A stretch of DNA of 9,490 nt from Lentisphaeria bacterium UBA7640 (GTDB lineage Bacteria; Verrucomicrobiota; Lentisphaeria; Victivallales; Victivallaceae). Shown here piece after piece: positions 5,740-9,490 of the stretch. Position 1 is the first letter of the stretch; each line of letters begins with the position of its first letter. Where the stretch lies: assembly GCA_002483765.1 (NCBI GenBank), contig DLIO01000011.1:55383-64872 (forward strand). Reading direction: 5' to 3'. The translations under genes and the position numbers were made by a program. Under the pieces are notes generated by a model, which had not been told where the DNA came from, searched no databases, and saw nothing but the letters and a program-made list of their open reading frames with translations.

Positions 5740-7365
5740 TTAGCCGCCGAGAGCTTTGAACAGCACTCCAGCTGCTACTGCTGAACCGATAACACCGGCG
5801 ACGTTTGGTCCCATGGCGTGCATCAGCAAGAAGTTGTGCGGATCATATTCCTGTCCAACTTTGTTGGCGACACGCGCAGCCATCGGTACGGCGGAAACAC
5901 CGGCTGAACCGATTAATGGATTAATTTTGTATCCACTCAGGCGGCACATTATTTTGCCGAGGATCAGCCCGCCAGCGGTACTGATAGCAAACGCAACACA
6001 ACCGAGAATAAGAATACCAATAGTTTCCATATTCAGGAATTGATCTGCGGAAAGCTTTGAGCCAACGCACAAGCCGAGCAAAATGGTGACGATATTCATC
6101 AGAGCATTGGAAGCGGTATCAACCAAGCGAGCGACGACACCACTCTCTTTCATCAGGTTACCCAGCATCAACATCCCAATCAGTGGTGCTGCTGATGGCA
6201 GAATCAACGCACAGAGCAGAGTGATGACGAGTGGGAAACAGATTTTCTCAAGTTTTGAAACATGGCGTAGTTGACTCATCCGCACCAAACGTTCTTTTTT
6301 AGTCGTTAAAGCACGCATGATTGGCGGCTGAATAATCGGTACCAAAGCCATATATGAGTATGCTGCAACTGCAATCGCTCCGAGCAAACGTGGCGACAAT
6401 TGTGAGGTCAACCAGATTGCGGTTGGGCCGTCGGCGCCACCGATAATACCGATTGATGCTGCGTCTTTCAGGTCGAAGTCAATGATGTCTCCAGTGAATA
6501 CGGTTAAAGCCAAAGCACCGAGCAAAGCTCCAAAAATACCGATTTGAGCGGCTGCGCCAAGTAGGGCAGTTTTTGGATTAGCGATTAACGGTCCGAAGTC
6601 GGTCATTGCGCCAACACCTAAGAAGATCAGCAATGGGAAGGCTCCGGTAGCAATACCGATATTGTAAGTCATTCCAAGCAAGCCGTCTGGTCCAGCTATT
6701 CCAGCTAAAGGAATATTGCAAAGAATTGCGCCAAATCCGATTGGTACTAGCAATAGTGGTTCGAAACCCTTGAATATGGCCAAGCCTATTAGTACGATAC
6801 CGATGAAAATCATTAGCAACTTACCAATTCCAAGATGCCACGTGCGGGCAAAATCAGAACTGGTTTGCGCGATAATATCATAAATACCAGTGCTCTCCCA
6901 AAGACCTCTCATCAAATGCCCAAAACTACCAAGGCGCTCTTTACTGCCTCCAACCGCGATTGAACTGTGTTCAAGATCGGTCGGAATCATTTGGAAGAGT
7001 GCGGTTCCTGGTTCTATTTTGGCTGAAGCGGTTAGTTTAGGATTGACCCATTTGATATCGCTGGCAGAACCCAAATGGAATTCGGCTTTGCTGCGACTGG
7101 GAATCGCAAAGGTCATAGCTTTGAACCCGGAAGGCCGGGTTGAATTTGCCATGATATTAACTTCATAAGCAATAGCACTGGTTTCGCCATCATAATAATA
7201 GATGCGGGAACCGTCCCCCTGCTCAATGTAGAAGTAGATTTCATCTGCTTTTTTTACTTTTTTACCGCTAAGGTCGGTCGTTTTTATACTAGAAACGACA
7301 TCGGCAAAGACCCCGGTGGCAAAAACCATAGCCAAGGTAATTAACAGTGTTTTTATTTTAAACAT
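5740..7365 (-). CDS. oadB: Sodium-pumping decarboxylase beta subunit with secreted-type N-terminal extension
   Basis: OadB is the membrane subunit that decarboxylates carboxybiotin and exports Na+. The core, from about residue 152 to 541, is typical: KGFEPLLLVPIGFGAIL, GIIGGADGPTAIWLTS with Asp312, AAYSYMALVPIIQPP with Tyr338, INPLIGSAGVSAVP with Asn482 and Ser491, and HAMGPNVAGVIGSAVAAGVL. These match Klebsiella OadB Asp203, Tyr229, Asn373 and Ser382 at a constant offset of 109, so all the Na+/H+ residues I can check are present. The unusual part is the first 150 residues. MFKIKTLLITLAMVFATGVFA is a signal-peptide-like segment with likely cleavage after VFA. About 125 polar, strand-rich residues of no recognised family follow. 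GGAG eight bases before the ATG at 7363-7365 and 15-nt spacing from oadA support this start, and the frame is continuous. It is the last gene of oadGAB. Confidence 0.94.
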   Translation of the reverse strand: MFKIKTLLITLAMVFATGVFADVVSSIKTTDLSGKKVKKADEIYFYIEQGDGSRIYYYDGETSAIAYEVNIMANSTRPSGFKAMTFAIPSRSKAEFHLGSASDIKWVNPKLTASAKIEPGTALFQMIPTDLEHSSIAVGGSKERLGSFGHLMRGLWESTGIYDIIAQTSSDFARTWHLGIGKLLMIFIGIVLIGLAIFKGFEPLLLVPIGFGAILCNIPLAGIAGPDGLLGMTYNIGIATGAFPLLIFLGVGAMTDFGPLIANPKTALLGAAAQIGIFGALLGALALTVFTGDIIDFDLKDAASIGIIGGADGPTAIWLTSQLSPRLLGAIAVAAYSYMALVPIIQPPIMRALTTKKERLVRMSQLRHVSKLEKICFPLVITLLCALILPSAAPLIGMLMLGNLMKESGVVARLVDTASNALMNIVTILLGLCVGSKLSADQFLNMETIGILILGCVAFAISTAGGLILGKIMCRLSGYKINPLIGSAGVSAVPMAARVANKVGQEYDPHNFLLMHAMGPNVAGVIGSAVAAGVLFKALGG

Positions 7366-7380
7366 TAAAATGCTCCGAAG

Positions 7381-9180
7381 TTAAGAAAGTTCGACAACGG
7401 TTTGTCCGCTGTTGACGTTTTCGCCTTTGGCAACCAAAATTTTGCTGATTGTTCCGGCGTGTTCGCTTTTGACTTCGATCTCCATTTTCATCGCTTCGAT
7501 AATGAGAACCGTGTCACCAGCGTTGACTTGATCACCCTCGGCTGAAACGATTTTGAAAACCGAACCAGGCATTGGGGCAACTATGGCTACGCTTTTACCG
7601 CTACTAGCGGCAGCGGCGGCAACTGGAACTGCACCGCCCTCAGAAGCTGAAACCTTGAATACTTTGCCGTTAACCGTGACGCTAGCGCCGTCCGCGGAAA
7701 CTTGAGTATTGAAACTCTGTCCATCAACATTGACGCTATAATTGCCACCTTCAGATTTTGCTGTCGATGTTTTGGCGTCTGTTTTGTAACGAATTCCAAG
7801 TGGCTTGTCGCCCTGTAAGAATGCTAGCCCTTTATCGCCACAAGCGGCAACGATGAAGATGTTTTCATCAGTAGTTGGTAGTCCAGCGTCTTCGAGTTGT
7901 TTTTTGGCTGGAGCAATACCCAACTTCGGGTTTTTGTCGTTAAGATCGTGAATATCTTCTTTAGTCGGTTCCAATCCAAGTTGTTCAGATGCGATTTTAA
8001 CAATCTCTGCATCAGGTTCTGCTGGAGTGTGGCCGAAATAACCCAACACCATTTTGCCGTAACCTTCGTTGATTTTCTTCCACGGGCCAACGGTAGCGTT
8101 TAAAAACGCTTGCTGGAAGTAGAATTGAGAAACCGGTGTGACTGAAGTTCCAAAACCACCGCGACGGACCACTTCTTCCATTTCTGCAATAACTTTGCCG
8201 AAGAGTGGGAGCGTATTGGTATCGCGCATCATCTGAGTATTGGCGGTTAACGCGCCACCAGGCATTGGCGAGAAGATAATCATTGGGCTGACGGTGTTAG
8301 ATTCTGGCGGGATCTCGTATTTATCCAAACATTCGGTGAAGACACGTTCTGCTTCGAGAATCTTTTTAGGATCTATATCAATAACGTAACCAGTGCCTTT
8401 CAAGCGGCGCCACATGGTAAGAATATCCACTTCGCAAGTTCCGCCAGAAAGCGGCGCCATCGCCAAGTCAATACAATCGGCTCCAGCTTCAATGGCGGCG
8501 AAGTTTGAGGAAACCGCAAGGCCTGCAGTTTCGTGCGTATGGAAATGGATTGGAACATCTTTTCCGAGCAACTTGCGGGCTTCTTTGATGGTTTCATAAA
8601 CAACAGAAGGAACGGTAGTACCGGAAGCATCTTTGAATGCTACGCTTTTGAACGGGATTTCAGCTTTAAGGATATTCTTAAGCGTGTCAATATAAAATTG
8701 AGCTGAGTGAGGATAGCCGTCGTCACAACCAGGAGGCAATCCCATGAGCGCGACTGTAACTTGATGGCTAGCGCCAGCGTTGGTAATACAAGCGCCGGAA
8801 TAAGCGAGATTGCGGACGTCATTCAAAGCGTCGAAGTTACGAATAGTTGAGACGCCGTGTTTTGCAAAAGTGGTAGCGTGAAGATTGATGATGTCGCGCG
8901 ATTGGGAAACTAATCCGACAACGTTTAGGCCACGAGAAAGAGTTTGGAGATCAGCATTCGGTGCTTTAGCGCGAAATTTGTCCATCATTTCGTAAGCGTC
9001 TTCCTGACAGTAGAAATAGAGGCTCTGAAAACGAGCTCCGCCGCCAATTTCGAAATATTCAGTTCCAGCTGCAAGGGCGGCTTCAAATGCGGGCATGATG
9101 TCGTCGGTTTTAACGCGTGCGCCGAGGCACGATTGGAAACCGTCGCGAAATGATGTTTCCATAAATCTAATTTTCTTCAT
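7381..9180 (-). CDS. oadA: Decarboxylase alpha subunit: carboxyltransferase plus biotin domain
   Basis: This 599-residue subunit transfers CO2 from oxaloacetate, or a related 2-oxo acid, to biotin. The TIM-barrel carboxyltransferase (about 1-290) has SFRDGFQS with metal ligand Asp13 and Gln16, LQTLSRGLN (Arg83), FKDASG with the carboxylated Lys183, and HFHTHETAG with ligands His214 and His216. The PYC/OADA conserved region (about 295-460) includes SPMPGGAL and SVTPVSQF (Thr348). A strand-rich linker with an Ala run (480-527) leads to a biotinyl domain (530-599) with EAMKM, biotin on Lys565. The RDGFQS and IGGGARFQSLYFY signatures differ from the RDAHQS/WGGATF of Klebsiella OadA and resemble, from memory, campylobacterial PycB. 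Neighbouring oadG and oadB argue for a decarboxylase pump here rather than pyruvate carboxylase, and no biotin carboxylase gene is in view. AGGA precedes the ATG at 9178-9180. Confidence 0.94.
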   Translation of the reverse strand: MKKIRFMETSFRDGFQSCLGARVKTDDIMPAFEAALAAGTEYFEIGGGARFQSLYFYCQEDAYEMMDKFRAKAPNADLQTLSRGLNVVGLVSQSRDIINLHATTFAKHGVSTIRNFDALNDVRNLAYSGACITNAGASHQVTVALMGLPPGCDDGYPHSAQFYIDTLKNILKAEIPFKSVAFKDASGTTVPSVVYETIKEARKLLGKDVPIHFHTHETAGLAVSSNFAAIEAGADCIDLAMAPLSGGTCEVDILTMWRRLKGTGYVIDIDPKKILEAERVFTECLDKYEIPPESNTVSPMIIFSPMPGGALTANTQMMRDTNTLPLFGKVIAEMEEVVRRGGFGTSVTPVSQFYFQQAFLNATVGPWKKINEGYGKMVLGYFGHTPAEPDAEIVKIASEQLGLEPTKEDIHDLNDKNPKLGIAPAKKQLEDAGLPTTDENIFIVAACGDKGLAFLQGDKPLGIRYKTDAKTSTAKSEGGNYSVNVDGQSFNTQVSADGASVTVNGKVFKVSASEGGAVPVAAAAASSGKSVAIVAPMPGSVFKIVSAEGDQVNAGDTVLIIEAMKMEIEVKSEHAGTISKILVAKGENVNSGQTVVELS

Positions 9181-9217
9181 ATATCTATCCTGTTTTTGAG
9201 TTTTTTATCTTTTAAAA

Positions 9218-9439
9218 TTAATTTTTCTTATGCAAATTAGCTGCAAATGCTGCAGCCGCTGCCATGCGCGGGTCAACGTTTGCTGGTTTAGCTTGGGCGG
9301 CCGGTTCTTCAAGCAAATGCTCGAACGGTTTGACCAATTTGTGGGTAGCTCCGATAATAAACACGACCAGTATCAAAAATAAGAATACTGCGGTCATTCC
9401 GAGCCCTGCTAGCTTGAATCCATCCATCAACAGTTCCAT
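9218..9439 (-). CDS. oadG: Decarboxylase gamma subunit
   Basis: This 73-residue membrane protein joins the alpha and beta subunits of the Na+ pump. One membrane helix is visible (about 10-32, LAGLGMTAVFLFLILVVFIIG). A short linker with Pro and Ala follows, then a C-terminal stretch MAAAAAFAANLHKK. The C-terminal tail of OadG is known in the family to contact the alpha subunit and to bind a metal ion; here it ends in His-Lys-Lys-Asn. Length and layout fit the OadG family, which is poorly conserved in sequence. An AAGGAAGG site lies six bases before the ATG at 9437-9439. It leads the operon, 37 nt ahead of oadA, giving the gamma-alpha-beta order known from Klebsiella. Confidence 0.9.
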   Translation of the reverse strand: MELLMDGFKLAGLGMTAVFLFLILVVFIIGATHKLVKPFEHLLEEPAAQAKPANVDPRMAAAAAFAANLHKKN

Positions 9440-9456
9440 GTTGCCTTCCTTCTAGT

Positions 9457-9487
9457 TATTTACGTTTTTGTAATAGTTTAGTGTCAA
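9457..9487 (-). promoter_or_regulatory. Possible oad operon promoter
   Basis: On the minus strand a consensus TTGACA (9482-9487) is followed by TAAATA (9457-9462) with a long 19-nt spacer, 17 nt before the oadG ATG. The -35 is perfect but the spacing is poor and the resulting leader very short. The true promoter may lie beyond the window edge. Confidence 0.3.
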
Positions 9488-9490
9488 AAA

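Overview
The window reads as a chromosomal segment of an anaerobic or facultative Gram-negative bacterium. Two systems point that way: a sodium-pumping oxaloacetate-type decarboxylase, usual in fermentative anaerobes, and a Tol/Ton energy-transduction module, which only makes sense in a cell with an outer membrane. Most genes have clear Shine-Dalgarno sites and base composition looks moderate. The phylum cannot be fixed from this stretch. A PVC-type lineage such as Lentisphaerota is a guess from overall flavour, not a result.

Left edge (1-613): the 3' end of a gene whose visible product is a TGEV tetrapeptide repeat, encoded by a 12-bp tandem repeat, followed by a winged-helix tail like that of Fic-family or AlbA_2-type ATP-binding regulators. 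A gene-free stretch of about 300 nt follows, with several short stem-loops and a 33-nt near-perfect palindrome. A second copy of the palindrome lies 5 kb away.

Middle (614-5485): ybiT, an ABC-F translation factor, lies on the minus strand and diverges from a plus-strand tolQ-tolR-tolA/tonB-like operon. That operon faces a convergent minus-strand RsuA/RluB-family pseudouridine synthase. The intergenic region between ybiT and tolQ (2213-2475) carries promoter-like elements for both directions and a 17-bp dyad.

Right part (5486-9490): a minus-strand oadG-oadA-oadB operon, in the order gamma-alpha-beta, ends at a strong intrinsic terminator at 5693-5724. OadA carries the carboxyltransferase and biotin domain, OadG is the small membrane anchor, and OadB is the sodium channel/decarboxylase. 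The alpha subunit resembles the campylobacterial PycB type of carboxyltransferase. OadB has an extra N-terminus of about 109 residues that begins with a signal peptide. This is the most unusual protein feature in the window.

The OAD operon would turn decarboxylation of oxaloacetate, or a related 2-oxo acid, into a sodium gradient. The TolQ/R-type motor uses an ion gradient to drive work at the outer membrane. Nothing in the sequence links the two modules directly. No complete mobile element, CRISPR array, tRNA or rRNA was seen. The window is mostly ordinary core metabolism. The items worth a second look are the OadB extension, the dispersed palindrome pair and the repeat-bearing Fic-type tail.
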